Below are positions 55,146-64,000 of a stretch of DNA of 64,000 nt, in pieces. Position numbers and translations under genes: made by a program. A model generated the notes under the pieces. That model searched no databases and had not been told where the DNA came from. It saw only the letters and a program-made list of their open reading frames with translations. Within the stretch, counting starts at the first letter, position 1, and every line of letters starts with the position of its first letter. The DNA is from Gammaproteobacteria bacterium (GTDB taxonomy: Bacteria > Pseudomonadota > Gammaproteobacteria > Steroidobacterales > Woeseiaceae), in contig JAOTWB010000004.1 in the NCBI GenBank assembly GCA_029863125.1, positions 1-64,000 of the forward strand, in the 5' to 3' direction.

Positions 55146-55353
55146 AAATTGAGTGAATGACCTAAGGTGCGGATTTGCAAGCAAGCTTGTCAATTTGACT
55201 ATTTTATGTCCATTTTATTTTTGGGTTAACAAACATGGACTTATCGACGCTTCACGACCCACAAAGTGAATTCGAACGCCTCTTGTACTGATAATCAAAG
55301 GCCCGCCGGATTCCTTGTGCATAAATGCACGATCCAGAAAGTTTTCTTGGGGG

Positions 55354-56547
55354 TCACCGGGAAAGGCCTGCGCCCCCACCGTTCCGCCGGCTGCGGGCCC
55401 TCGCCGGCAGGAATTCGGCCTGCAGATCGTTGAGGAAGCGTCTGCCGAGCGGTGTTGCCTGCCAGCGCGATTCGTCGACGCGCTCAACCAGCCCTTTTTC
55501 ACGGACCCCGCGCATGATCGTCTGCAGCTCCGGGCCACTCAGCCCCGTTCGTTCACAGAAAACCAGCTCGCCGAACCCGTCGTTCAATCGCAGCGCATTC
55601 AGCATGAATTCGAAGACCAGATCCGGCGGCGCAACCCGAATCGCTGCGGCACCCTGCCTCCCGGCTTCGATGGCCGTCATGTACTGCAGCGGGTTGGCGG
55701 GCTTTTGGTACCGGAATACGCCGCGGGTGTCACTGATCTTGCCGTGGGCCCCGGCGCCCGCTGCCAGGTAATCGCCGAACAGCCAGTAGTTCAGGTTGTG
55801 TTCGCACACCCGGCCGTCGCGGGCAAACGCAGAGACTTCGTACTGGCGGTAGCCGCTCTTGGCCAGCAGCGCCTGCCCACGGTCCTGAATCGCGTGAAGA
55901 GTCTCCTCCTCCGGCAGGTCTTGCGGGGGCCGCGCGAAAAAAATCGTATTGGGTTCAAGCGTGAGTTGGTACCAGGAAATGTGCGTCGGTGCGAGGCTGA
56001 TAGCGCATTCGAGATCCTCGAGTGCCGCCTCCACTCCCTGGCCCGGCAGGCCGTGCATCAGGTCGATATTGATGTTGTCGATGCCGGCTGCCCGCGCATC
56101 GTCAACGGCCCGCACAATATCCTCGCTGCTGTGGATTCGTCCGATCTTTTTCAGCAGTTCGTCGTCAAAGCTCTGCCCCCCGAAGGACAGGCGATTGACT
56201 CCCGCATCGCGATAACCGGCCGGCTGGCCGCACTCGACCGTACCCGGGTTTGCTTCCATCGTGATTTCGGCGCCATCGGCAAGATCGAAGCAGGCCCGCA
56301 CACCGTCCAGCAGCCGTTCGATTTCCCCAGGCGAAAACAGGCTCGGCGTGCCGCCACCGAGAAAAACACTTTGCAGCCGTCTGCCCGCGGCGCGCAGCGC
56401 CTCACCCTCGAGATCGACGAGCAGCGCATCGAGATATCTTTCGCGCGGCGCGCCCTCTCCCGCCGTGTGCGAATTGAAGTCGCAGTAAGGACATTTTCGG
56501 ACGCACCAGGGAAGGTGCACGTAAAGCGAGAGCGGCGGGGCAATCAC
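55354..56547 (-). CDS. hemW: Radical SAM heme chaperone HemW
   Basis: LPWCVRKCPYCDFNSH CxxxCxxC; VFLGGGTPSLF. Confidence 0.96.
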   Translation of the reverse strand: MIAPPLSLYVHLPWCVRKCPYCDFNSHTAGEGAPRERYLDALLVDLEGEALRAAGRRLQSVFLGGGTPSLFSPGEIERLLDGVRACFDLADGAEITMEANPGTVECGQPAGYRDAGVNRLSFGGQSFDDELLKKIGRIHSSEDIVRAVDDARAAGIDNINIDLMHGLPGQGVEAALEDLECAISLAPTHISWYQLTLEPNTIFFARPPQDLPEEETLHAIQDRGQALLAKSGYRQYEVSAFARDGRVCEHNLNYWLFGDYLAAGAGAHGKISDTRGVFRYQKPANPLQYMTAIEAGRQGAAAIRVAPPDLVFEFMLNALRLNDGFGELVFCERTGLSGPELQTIMRGVREKGLVERVDESRWQATPLGRRFLNDLQAEFLPARARSRRNGGGAGLSR

Positions 56548-57152
56548 GAGAACTGTTTTCGTAACAGAGCCGCGAGTTTGCGCAGCGCCTGCCCTCGATG
56601 ACTGCGTGCGTTTTTTTCGTCAGGATTCAGTTCGGCGCCACTGAGACCGCTTTCCGGATCAAGAAATATCGGGTCATAACCAAAACCGCCGTGACCCCTG
56701 CGCGCCCGGAGGATCGTTCCGCGCCACACGCCTTCTGCAATAATGGCTTCAGAATTTCCCGGCATGATGAAACTCGCAGCACAATGAAACGCAGCGCCCC
56801 GCGACCCGTCAGGAACCTCTTCGAGCTCCTCGAGTAATTGATCGACGTTGTCGTCGTCCGTCGCGTCGGGACCTGCGTAACGCGCCGAGTAAACGCCCGG
56901 CCGACCGTCCAGTGCGTCCACGACCAGCCCGGAGTCGTCCGCAATTGCCGGGAGCCCCGTCGCGTCAGAGGCGTGTCGTGCTTTGATCAACGAGTTTTCG
57001 ACAAAGGTCGTGCCGGTTTCATCAGCGTCAACGACGCCCAGCTCCGACTGCGGCACGATCTCGACGCCCAGACCATCGAGCAAACGTGCGATCTCGCGGA
57101 TCTTGCCGGCGTTACTGCTGGCCATGACAACTTTAGCGGGTAACCCGGCCAC
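56544..57152 (-). CDS. rdgB: Non-canonical purine NTP pyrophosphatase
   Basis: VVMASSNAGKIREIARLL; ADDSGLVVDALDGRPGVYSARYAG. Confidence 0.97.
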   Translation of the reverse strand: MAGLPAKVVMASSNAGKIREIARLLDGLGVEIVPQSELGVVDADETGTTFVENSLIKARHASDATGLPAIADDSGLVVDALDGRPGVYSARYAGPDATDDDNVDQLLEELEEVPDGSRGAAFHCAASFIMPGNSEAIIAEGVWRGTILRARRGHGGFGYDPIFLDPESGLSGAELNPDEKNARSHRGQALRKLAALLRKQFS

Positions 57153-57875
57153 TTAGCTTACAGACGCAATTGTCTCGTTTTGAGCAGCGATGATGTCACT
57201 GATACCGGTGCGCGCCAGGCTGATCATTGCATCGAACTCATCGTCGGTGAACGCGTGTCCCTCGGCGGTGCCCTGTACCTCGATGAAGCGTCCGGCATCG
57301 TTCATGACTATGTTCATATCCGTTTCGGCCTCCGCGTCTTCCGCATAATCGAGATCGAGTACCGGCGTACCGCGATAGATGCCGACCGAAATGGCCGCTA
57401 CTTGCCCGTGAAGCGGCGTCTTTTTTATTCCGCCCGCTTTCTCGAGCCGCTTCATGGCGATAGCCAGCGCAACGTACGCGCCGCTTATCGAAGCCGTTCG
57501 TGTACCACCATCGGCCTGGATGACGTCGCAATCCAGCGTTACCGACCTTTCGCCCAGGGCTTCGAGGTCCGTCACTGCGCGCAGCGAGCGGCCGATGAGA
57601 CGCTGGATTTCGACGGTCCGCCCCCCCTGCTTGCCGCGCGACGCCTCACGGCCCGAGCGGGTGTGGGTTGCCCTGGGCAACATGCCGTATTCGCCGGTCA
57701 CCCAACCGCGGCCGGTATTGCGCAGCCACGCGGGGATCCGTTCTTCGATGCTGGCCGTGCACAAGACCTGGGTATCGCCAAAGGATGCGAGAACGCTGCC
57801 CTCGGCGTGTTTGGTGAAATCGGGAATGAAGCGCAGTTCCCGCATCTGTGACGCTTTGCGACCGCTGGGACGCAT
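57153..57875 (-). CDS. rph: Ribonuclease PH
   Basis: [54 protein letters not shown]. Confidence 0.98.
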   Translation of the reverse strand: MRPSGRKASQMRELRFIPDFTKHAEGSVLASFGDTQVLCTASIEERIPAWLRNTGRGWVTGEYGMLPRATHTRSGREASRGKQGGRTVEIQRLIGRSLRAVTDLEALGERSVTLDCDVIQADGGTRTASISGAYVALAIAMKRLEKAGGIKKTPLHGQVAAISVGIYRGTPVLDLDYAEDAEAETDMNIVMNDAGRFIEVQGTAEGHAFTDDEFDAMISLARTGISDIIAAQNETIASVS

Positions 57876-57900
57876 GATTACTCTCCTGCCTGCCGCCCGA

Positions 57901-58656
57901 CTAGCCGAGCCACCTTAACGCGGTGCCCGTCGTATTGTCACTGTAAGGAGAGTTGATGCTCAACGCTTTGATGCTCAGGGCCTTGAGGTTTTCAGCCAGC
58001 CTGTTCTTGCCGTTAAGGTCGTCGTTTGCGCCGATTTCCGCCATGTCCTCATCTTTTAGCCCCGACCACAGTCCGTCCGAGCACGCGAGCAGAACATCGC
58101 CCGGTGCGAGCTTGATGCAATTCGTAATGCTCATGTCCGGAACCGGCGAATCGCCACCGAGGCAACACTCGACGAAATTACGCATTGGATGATCTTTGGC
58201 CTCTTCCTCCGTGATGGCGCCCTCCTGGATCAACACTTCGACGTGGCTATGATCACGCGAGCGTTTCAACACGCGTCCGTCCCGCACCTGGTATATGCGG
58301 CTGTCGCCAATGTGTGCCCAGAAAGCGCCGCCTTCCTGCACAAGGCAGATTGCGCAGGTTGCGCGTGGCCGAAAGTCGACGGCGAGGTCCTGTCCAAGAC
58401 CCACGACCTCATCGTGTGCCCGCGTCAATGCCATGTACAGGAATCCCTGCGGATCCAGTACGGGCAAATCGGATGCCATGAAAAGATCCTGCACAACCCT
58501 GAGGCCCGTCTCCGCTGCACGGGCCCCATCGGAGTGGCCGCCCATGCCGTCAAAGACAATCATCATTGCGGCCTGGTCCGCAACGACGACGGCCCCCCGA
58601 TCCTGGTTGTCCTTGCGGTCACCGAGCGCGGAGACTTTGGCGTATTCGATTTGCAT
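57901..58656 (-). CDS. PP2C-family serine/threonine phosphatase
   Basis: [48 protein letters not shown]; start MQIEYAK at 58656. Confidence 0.94.
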   Translation of the reverse strand: MQIEYAKVSALGDRKDNQDRGAVVVADQAAMMIVFDGMGGHSDGARAAETGLRVVQDLFMASDLPVLDPQGFLYMALTRAHDEVVGLGQDLAVDFRPRATCAICLVQEGGAFWAHIGDSRIYQVRDGRVLKRSRDHSHVEVLIQEGAITEEEAKDHPMRNFVECCLGGDSPVPDMSITNCIKLAPGDVLLACSDGLWSGLKDEDMAEIGANDDLNGKNRLAENLKALSIKALSINSPYSDNTTGTALRWLG

Positions 58657-58769
58657 GACGTAAAGCGGGCCCTGATTGGCCTTCAACGGTGGCCACAGCT
58701 TAGAATGACGATCCTCGAAAAAACGTGACCCAGGCGGCAAACTGCGTCGCTACCGGGAGAAACAAGCTG

Positions 58770-59636
58770 ATGTTACACAGTATGACAGGGTTCGCGCGAG
58801 AGTCGGTGGAAACCGGCACCGGCACCCTGACGTGGGAAATACGCGCCGTCAATCATCGTTACCTCGACGTGCAGTTCAAGGTGCCCGAAGAACTTCGGCC
58901 GAAGGAACAGCTTTTCCGGCAGCAGGCGAGTGCAGTTCTCGGACGAGGCAAGGTCGAGTGTTCCCTCTATTTCCGCCGGGCGGTCCACCAGGAAAACGAA
59001 CTGCAGGTGGACAAAGGTCTTGTCGAATTGATCGGCCATCGGATTTCGGAGCTCACATCAAAGTTGCCCAATGTCGCCGCGGTCAACCCGATCGAGATTC
59101 TCCGTTGGCCCGGCGTCGTGCTGCAAACCGAGATCGATACCGAGCCGTTGTTCGAACATGCCACGGCATTGCTGCAAAAAACCCTCGACGCCATCGAGAC
59201 CATGCGCGCGAATGAAGGTGATCGCATTGCCGAGATGCTCGAAACTCGCTGCCGTGACATCGAGGCAATCTCTGCGTCCGTCAGGAGCCGTATGCCCGAG
59301 GTTCTTGCCGCAACACGCAGCAAACAAAAGGAGCGAATCGAGAAGCTCGAGGTCGAGGCGGATCCGGCGCGGCTCGAAGTCGAACTGGCGCTGATCGCGC
59401 AGAAGATCGACGTTGACGAAGAGCTTGATCGACTGGATAGCCACCTGGTCGAGATTCGGGACACCCTGAAGGACGATAATCCCGTGGGGCGACGGCTCGA
59501 CTTTCTAATGCAGGAACTCAATCGCGAGGCCAACACGCTCGGCGCGAAGTCCGCCGACGCTGAAACCACCAAAGCGGCCGTTGACCTCAAGGTTCTGATC
59601 GAACAGATGCGCGAACAGATTCAAAACGTCGAGTAG
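58770..59636 (+). CDS. YicC family endoribonuclease-like protein
   Basis: MLHSMTGFARESVETGTGTLTWEIRAVNHRYLDVQFKVPEELR. Confidence 0.96.
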   Translation: MLHSMTGFARESVETGTGTLTWEIRAVNHRYLDVQFKVPEELRPKEQLFRQQASAVLGRGKVECSLYFRRAVHQENELQVDKGLVELIGHRISELTSKLPNVAAVNPIEILRWPGVVLQTEIDTEPLFEHATALLQKTLDAIETMRANEGDRIAEMLETRCRDIEAISASVRSRMPEVLAATRSKQKERIEKLEVEADPARLEVELALIAQKIDVDEELDRLDSHLVEIRDTLKDDNPVGRRLDFLMQELNREANTLGAKSADAETTKAAVDLKVLIEQMREQIQNVE

Positions 59637-59642
59637 CTTTGA

Positions 59643-60263
59643 GTGGCAGGAAACAACGCGAAGCTGTTTGTTATTGCTGCCCCTTCCGGTGCCGGCAAGA
59701 CGACGCTTGTGAAAGCGCTCGTCGCGCGTAACCCCGGTCTGCGCTTTTCCATTTCGTACACGACGCGGCAACAGCGTCGTACGGAAGTCGATGGCGTCGA
59801 TTATTTTTTTGTCGACCTCGATGAATTCGAGCGATTCAAAGCAAAAGGAGAACTGCTCGAGTTCGCGCAGGTATTCGACAACTATTACGCGACGAGTCGC
59901 AGCCAGGTGGAGAAACACCTGAACGAGGGCCGAAACGTCATTCTTGAAATCGACTGGCAGGGCGCCAGGCAGGTTCGTCAGTCCATGCCGGAATGCGTCA
60001 CGATTTTCATATTGCCGCCGTCGCTGGAGGAGCTCGAACGTCGCCTGCGGGACCGCCGTACGGACAGCCCGGCGGTCATCGAGCGTCGGCTGCGCGACGC
60101 ACAGAGCGATATGTCCCACTGGGATGAATTCGACTACATCATCATCAACGATGCGCTGGAGCGGGCCGTCGTTGACCTCGAAAACGTCCTCCATGGCACG
60201 GGTCATTCCTGCGCCCGGTCGAATGTCGCGCTGCGGCGCGTCATTTCGAGGATCATCGGCTGA
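59643..60263 (+). CDS. gmk: Guanylate kinase
   Basis: LFVIAAPSGAGKTTLVKALV; SISYTTRQQRRTEVDGVDYFFV; GTG start. Confidence 0.97.
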   Translation: MAGNNAKLFVIAAPSGAGKTTLVKALVARNPGLRFSISYTTRQQRRTEVDGVDYFFVDLDEFERFKAKGELLEFAQVFDNYYATSRSQVEKHLNEGRNVILEIDWQGARQVRQSMPECVTIFILPPSLEELERRLRDRRTDSPAVIERRLRDAQSDMSHWDEFDYIIINDALERAVVDLENVLHGTGHSCARSNVALRRVISRIIG

Positions 60264-60386
60264 GAACCGCGCCAGCCCCTTAATAACGTTTGGTTATATG
60301 GCTTGGCTTCTTCGGGCCAGAGTGGACTAGACTCCCAGGCTTCGTTTACGGGCTTTGCCAACGCCCCCGCGCACAGGAACCGAAAC

Positions 60387-60668
60387 ATGGCCAGAATTAC
60401 GGTCGAAGACTGCCTGGAAAACATCGACAACATTTTCGAAATGGTACTCGTTGCCGCCAAGCGCGCACGGCGCATAGCACATGGCGCTGATCCGATGGTC
60501 GAGCTCGAGAACGACAAGCCAACCGTCCTCGCTTTGCGCGAGATTGCTGAAGGTCACATCACGCCCGCGATTCTCGAAGAGATCGATCAGCCGGCTGCAG
60601 AGGAACTGCTGCATTCCGAACCGCCCGAGGACATCCTGCCGGTCCGCGGCATCTCGATCGGCGACTAG
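60387..60668 (+). CDS. rpoZ: RNA polymerase omega subunit
   Basis: [30 protein letters not shown]. Confidence 0.97.
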   Translation: MARITVEDCLENIDNIFEMVLVAAKRARRIAHGADPMVELENDKPTVLALREIAEGHITPAILEEIDQPAAEELLHSEPPEDILPVRGISIGD

Positions 60669-60742
60669 AATCCTCCCGAAAAGCGGCCTCACCGGCCGCG
60701 GCAGGTTGCCCGTTTCGCGGCTATTACCGCTATTATCGGGGC

Positions 60743-62896
60743 ATGGATTACGCGGCGACAATTCTGTCCAGGTTCCCCGGCGCGTCGCGTCGGGACCACG
60801 GTATGCGGCGGCTCGTCGAGACGCTCAAATCCTACCTGCCCGACGACCAGGTCGACCAGATCCTGCGCGCCTATCATTTCGGCGCCAGCGCCCACGAGGG
60901 ACAGACGCGCAAGTCCGGCGAACCCTATATCACGCATCCTGTTGCCGTGGCCCAGGAACTCGCCGATATGCATCTCGACGCCCAGGCCATCACGGCGGCA
61001 ATACTGCACGATGTCGTAGAGGATACCTCCGCCTCACTGGATGACATCGAGGAAAACTTCGGCCACGAGGTTGCGCAGCTCGTGGATGCCGTCAGCAAGC
61101 TCGACCAGATTCAGTTTCGCAGCCGTGCTGAAGCCCAGGCGGAAAGCTTTCGTAAAATGATGCTGGCAATGATCGAGGATATTCGCGTTATCCTCGTCAA
61201 GCTCTCCGATCGACTCCACAACATGCAGACGCTCGGCGCAATGCCAACCGCCAAGAAAAAGCGCATTGCCCGTGAGACGCTGGACATCTATGCGCCGATC
61301 GCCAACCGACTCGGTATCAACAGCCTGAAAATCAGGCTCGAAGACCTGGGCTTCAGGCACCTGTATCCGCTGCGCTATCGCGTGCTGGAAAAAACGCTAA
61401 AGAAAAGCAAGGGGTCCCAGCGACAGATCGTCAAACGCATCTCCGAAGAATTCAGCAGGGCGATGAAAGAGGAGGGTATCGCCGGTGAAGTCACCGGACG
61501 CGAAAAGCATCTGTACAGCATTTACCGAAAGATGGCCGAAAAAAGGCGACCGCTCTCGGATATCGTTGACGTTTACGGCTTTCGTATCATCGTTGACGAC
61601 GTAAATACCTGCTACCAGACGCTCGGCCTGATACACGGACTGTATAAACCGATGCCGGGTCGATTCAAGGATTACATTGCCATACCACGCATCAATGGCT
61701 ACCAGTCCCTGCACACAACCCTGTTCGGTCCGAAAGGGCTGCCCCTCGAAGTTCAGATTCGCACCCGCCAGATGGATCGGGTTGCAGAAGCCGGCGTCGC
61801 CTCTCACTGGATTTACAAGGCCGACGAAAAGACTGATGCCACGCCGCAAAGACGTGCCCGGGAGTGGCTGTCGAACCTCGCCGAAATTCAGCGGTCCGGC
61901 ACGTCGGAAGAATTTCTCGAAAGCGTCAAGGTAGACCTTTTTCCCGACAAGATTTATGTATTTACGCCGAAGGGCGACATCATGCCGCTGCCCAAAGGCG
62001 CGACGACCGTCGATTTCGCTTACGCCGTTCATACCGACATCGGCGATCGCTGTGTCGCGGCAAAAATTGATCGCGTGCTGGTGCCGCTCAGGACGCCGCT
62101 GCAAAACGGTCAGACTGTCGAAATAGTCACGGCGCGTGGTGCCAAACCAAACCCGAACTGGCTGACCTTCGTTCGCTCGGCCAAAGCGCGGACCGCAATA
62201 CGCAATCACATGAAGAACCTGCGGTCGACGGAATCGATTGACATCGGCAAGCGGCTGCTCGACAAGTCTTTGAAGGACGAGGGATCGTCGCTGCGCAAGA
62301 TTGGCAAGGTCCGCATGGCCAGCGCACTCGAAGAGCTGGGCCTGAACGATGCCGACGAATTATATGAGCAGCTCGGGCTGGGCAAGCGGCTGGCGCCATT
62401 GACGGCTCGAGTCCTTGTCGGCGCGGGAGCGGACGACGCCGATGACAACGTCGCCGGCCTCGTTATATCGGGCACCGAAGGTATGGTGATCAGCTACGCA
62501 AAGTGCTGCCACCCGATTCCCGGCGACGTCGTGATGGGCTACCTCACGGCTGGTCGCGGCATCGTTATACACAGGAACACCTGCGGCAACCTGAGGAACT
62601 TCCGCAAACAGCCGGAGAAGTGGATCGCGGTTACGTGGGAGAAAGACATCGAGCGGGAATTCACGTCCCAGATTCAAATCGAAACACGAAATCGTACCGG
62701 GGTGCTGGCGGAAGTTGCCGCTACGATTGCGGACTGCGGCTCAAACATCGAACAGGTTGCAGTTCTCGGACGGCATGACGACTGCTCCGTTCTCACGTTC
62801 CTGCTGAGCGTCAAGGACCGCAGCCATCTCGCACAAATCATGCGCAACGTGCGCAAAATGCCCAACGTGCTGCGCGTGTCACGCGACTGCGCGTAG
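60743..62896 (+). CDS. spoT: Bifunctional (p)ppGpp synthetase/hydrolase
   Basis: HD domain HDVVEDTSAS; RelA/SpoT synthetase, TGS, ACT domains. Confidence 0.97.
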   Translation: MDYAATILSRFPGASRRDHGMRRLVETLKSYLPDDQVDQILRAYHFGASAHEGQTRKSGEPYITHPVAVAQELADMHLDAQAITAAILHDVVEDTSASLDDIEENFGHEVAQLVDAVSKLDQIQFRSRAEAQAESFRKMMLAMIEDIRVILVKLSDRLHNMQTLGAMPTAKKKRIARETLDIYAPIANRLGINSLKIRLEDLGFRHLYPLRYRVLEKTLKKSKGSQRQIVKRISEEFSRAMKEEGIAGEVTGREKHLYSIYRKMAEKRRPLSDIVDVYGFRIIVDDVNTCYQTLGLIHGLYKPMPGRFKDYIAIPRINGYQSLHTTLFGPKGLPLEVQIRTRQMDRVAEAGVASHWIYKADEKTDATPQRRAREWLSNLAEIQRSGTSEEFLESVKVDLFPDKIYVFTPKGDIMPLPKGATTVDFAYAVHTDIGDRCVAAKIDRVLVPLRTPLQNGQTVEIVTARGAKPNPNWLTFVRSAKARTAIRNHMKNLRSTESIDIGKRLLDKSLKDEGSSLRKIGKVRMASALEELGLNDADELYEQLGLGKRLAPLTARVLVGAGADDADDNVAGLVISGTEGMVISYAKCCHPIPGDVVMGYLTAGRGIVIHRNTCGNLRNFRKQPEKWIAVTWEKDIEREFTSQIQIETRNRTGVLAEVAATIADCGSNIEQVAVLGRHDDCSVLTFLLSVKDRSHLAQIMRNVRKMPNVLRVSRDCA

Positions 62897-62926
62897 TCCA
62901 CTGTTTTTCGATACCAGGAATCACCC

Positions 62927-63310
62927 ATGAGTAAAGAGGCCATTCAAACCGACAGGGCGCCCGCAGCGATCGGTACTTATTCGCAGGCGATACGTGCGGG
63001 TAGTCTCGTTTTTCTCTCGGGGCAAATCCCACTTGACCCCACGACCATGGAGATCGTTGACGGCGATTTCGAGACACATGCGCGGCAGGTATTTTCAAAC
63101 CTGGAGGCCGTCGCCATCGCTGCGGGCGCCAGCCTGAATGATGCGGTCAAGATTACGGTCTTTCTCACCAACCTCGACAATTTCGCCACCGTCAATGCTG
63201 TTATGGAAGACTTTTTCGAAACACCATTTCCAGCGCGCGCTGCGGTTGGCGTTGCTTCGTTGCCGAAGGGCGTCGACATCGAGGCTGACGCGATAATTTC
63301 GCTCCCGTAG
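62927..63310 (+). CDS. ridA: RidA family enamine/imine deaminase
   Basis: [23 protein letters not shown]. Confidence 0.95.
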   Translation: MSKEAIQTDRAPAAIGTYSQAIRAGSLVFLSGQIPLDPTTMEIVDGDFETHARQVFSNLEAVAIAAGASLNDAVKITVFLTNLDNFATVNAVMEDFFETPFPARAAVGVASLPKGVDIEADAIISLP

Positions 63311-63386
63311 GAGCGGCCCCCGGCCGCGAACCATCGGGGCGGCCGTCAGGCCGCTTTGCAGAGTCGCGGCCCGGAGCCGCTCCTAC
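63307..63386. repeat. REP-like palindromic element
   Basis: GTAGGAGCGGC (63307) ... GCCGCTCCTAC (63376) with inner GGCCGCGA/TCGCGGCC. Confidence 0.85.
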
Positions 63387-63410
63387 ACAAGAAGAACACG
63401 AATACTGGAT

Positions 63411-64000
63411 ATGGAATCGCCTTTAACATGCCTGCAGGGCGTCGGACCGGCGCTTGCTAAAAAGCTCGAGAAGCTCGGGCTTTTTTGTGTCGAGGATCTC
63501 TTGTTCCTGCTGCCCTTGCGCTACGAGGACCGGACCCAGCTTGTAAAGATCGGTGCGCTGGTCGCGGGCAGCCGCTGTCTGGTAACGGGGGAGGTGTTGC
63601 TTGCGGAGACCGTCTATCGCGGACGACGCAATCTGCTCGTCCGGATCGGCGACGGCAGCGGCCAGCTCACGCTGCGCTTTTTTTATTTTTCGCGGCAGCA
63701 GCAGGCACAGTTTCAGGCAGGGTCCTCCGTTACCTGCTTCGGTGAGGTTCGGCGCGGCCAGGCCGGCTTCGAGATGATTCATCCGGAATACCGCGTTTTG
63801 CGCGAGAACCAGGATGCGGCAACCAATGATTCGCTGACGCCCATTTACCCTGCGACCGAGGGCGTACAACAAGGGCGCTTGCGCAATCTCACCGACCAGG
63901 CTCTGCGCCTCATGCAGAAGACTCCTCCCGCCGAACTGCTGCCCGCAAACGTTACGGACAGGCTCGGCATGCCCTCGCTGGCCGAAGCCATCCGATATCT
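63411..64000 (+). CDS. recG: ATP-dependent DNA helicase RecG (5' part, truncated by window end)
   Basis: LTCLQGVGPALAKKLEKLGLFCVEDLLFLLPLRYEDRT; OB-fold wedge domain; synteny spoT-ridA-recG. Confidence 0.93.
   Translation, partial: MESPLTCLQGVGPALAKKLEKLGLFCVEDLLFLLPLRYEDRTQLVKIGALVAGSRCLVTGEVLLAETVYRGRRNLLVRIGDGSGQLTLRFFYFSRQQQAQFQAGSSVTCFGEVRRGQAGFEMIHPEYRVLRENQDAATNDSLTPIYPATEGVQQGRLRNLTDQALRLMQKTPPAELLPANVTDRLGMPSLAEAIRY

Noticed and set aside
55100-55350. Chromosomal replication origin
   Set aside because: DnaA boxes and AT-rich DNA are present, but only three boxes, no dnaA/gidA/dnaN context and a ribosomal-protein promoter nearby; GC-skew or read depth would be needed.
55315-56601. 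428-aa plus-strand ORF
   Set aside because: Antisense shadow of hemW.

Overview
This 64 kb window is a dense, GC-rich gammaproteobacterial chromosome segment (the lineage is my inference from gene content) with about 60 protein genes, mostly housekeeping. From left to right it holds: tRNA-Phe; a wHTH/TPR regulator; ald/lrp; egtBD; mutY; asmA; an ECF-sigma/DUF4097 module; a GGDEF-EAL protein; a complete trpEGDCFBA operon with a coupled DUF2007 gene; an SLC13 transporter; yajQ; ppc; a ybbAP-like ABC transporter divergent from tesA; fadD; hemE-pyrF; dgt-aroB-aroK-pilQPONM; mrcA; gltA; rpmE; hemW-rdgB-rph-PP2C; yicC-gmk-rpoZ-spoT-ridA-recG. I found no CRISPR array, prophage, transposase or defence island. 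The most interesting signals are mostly non-coding and missing from the ORF track. (1) A c-di-GMP-I (GEMM) riboswitch-like RNA on the minus strand at about 39474-39562, upstream of a small secreted protein of unknown function. (2) A trp attenuator with a 19-aa leader peptide MNAQIVNNWWWLPATEGGG (23158-23217) and an intrinsic terminator, separated from trpE by two perfect 52-bp tandem repeats. (3) A family of structured intergenic repeats (about 16.0, 29.5 and 53.3 kb), including a perfect 22-bp inverted repeat and a 34-nt core identical at two loci. (4) A DnaA-box cluster upstream of rpmE. (5) Three consecutive mini-hairpins upstream of a GGDEF-EAL gene whose EAL domain looks degenerate. No wholly new multi-gene system is evident. 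The riboswitch with its secreted protein and the repeat family are the best candidates for new biology.
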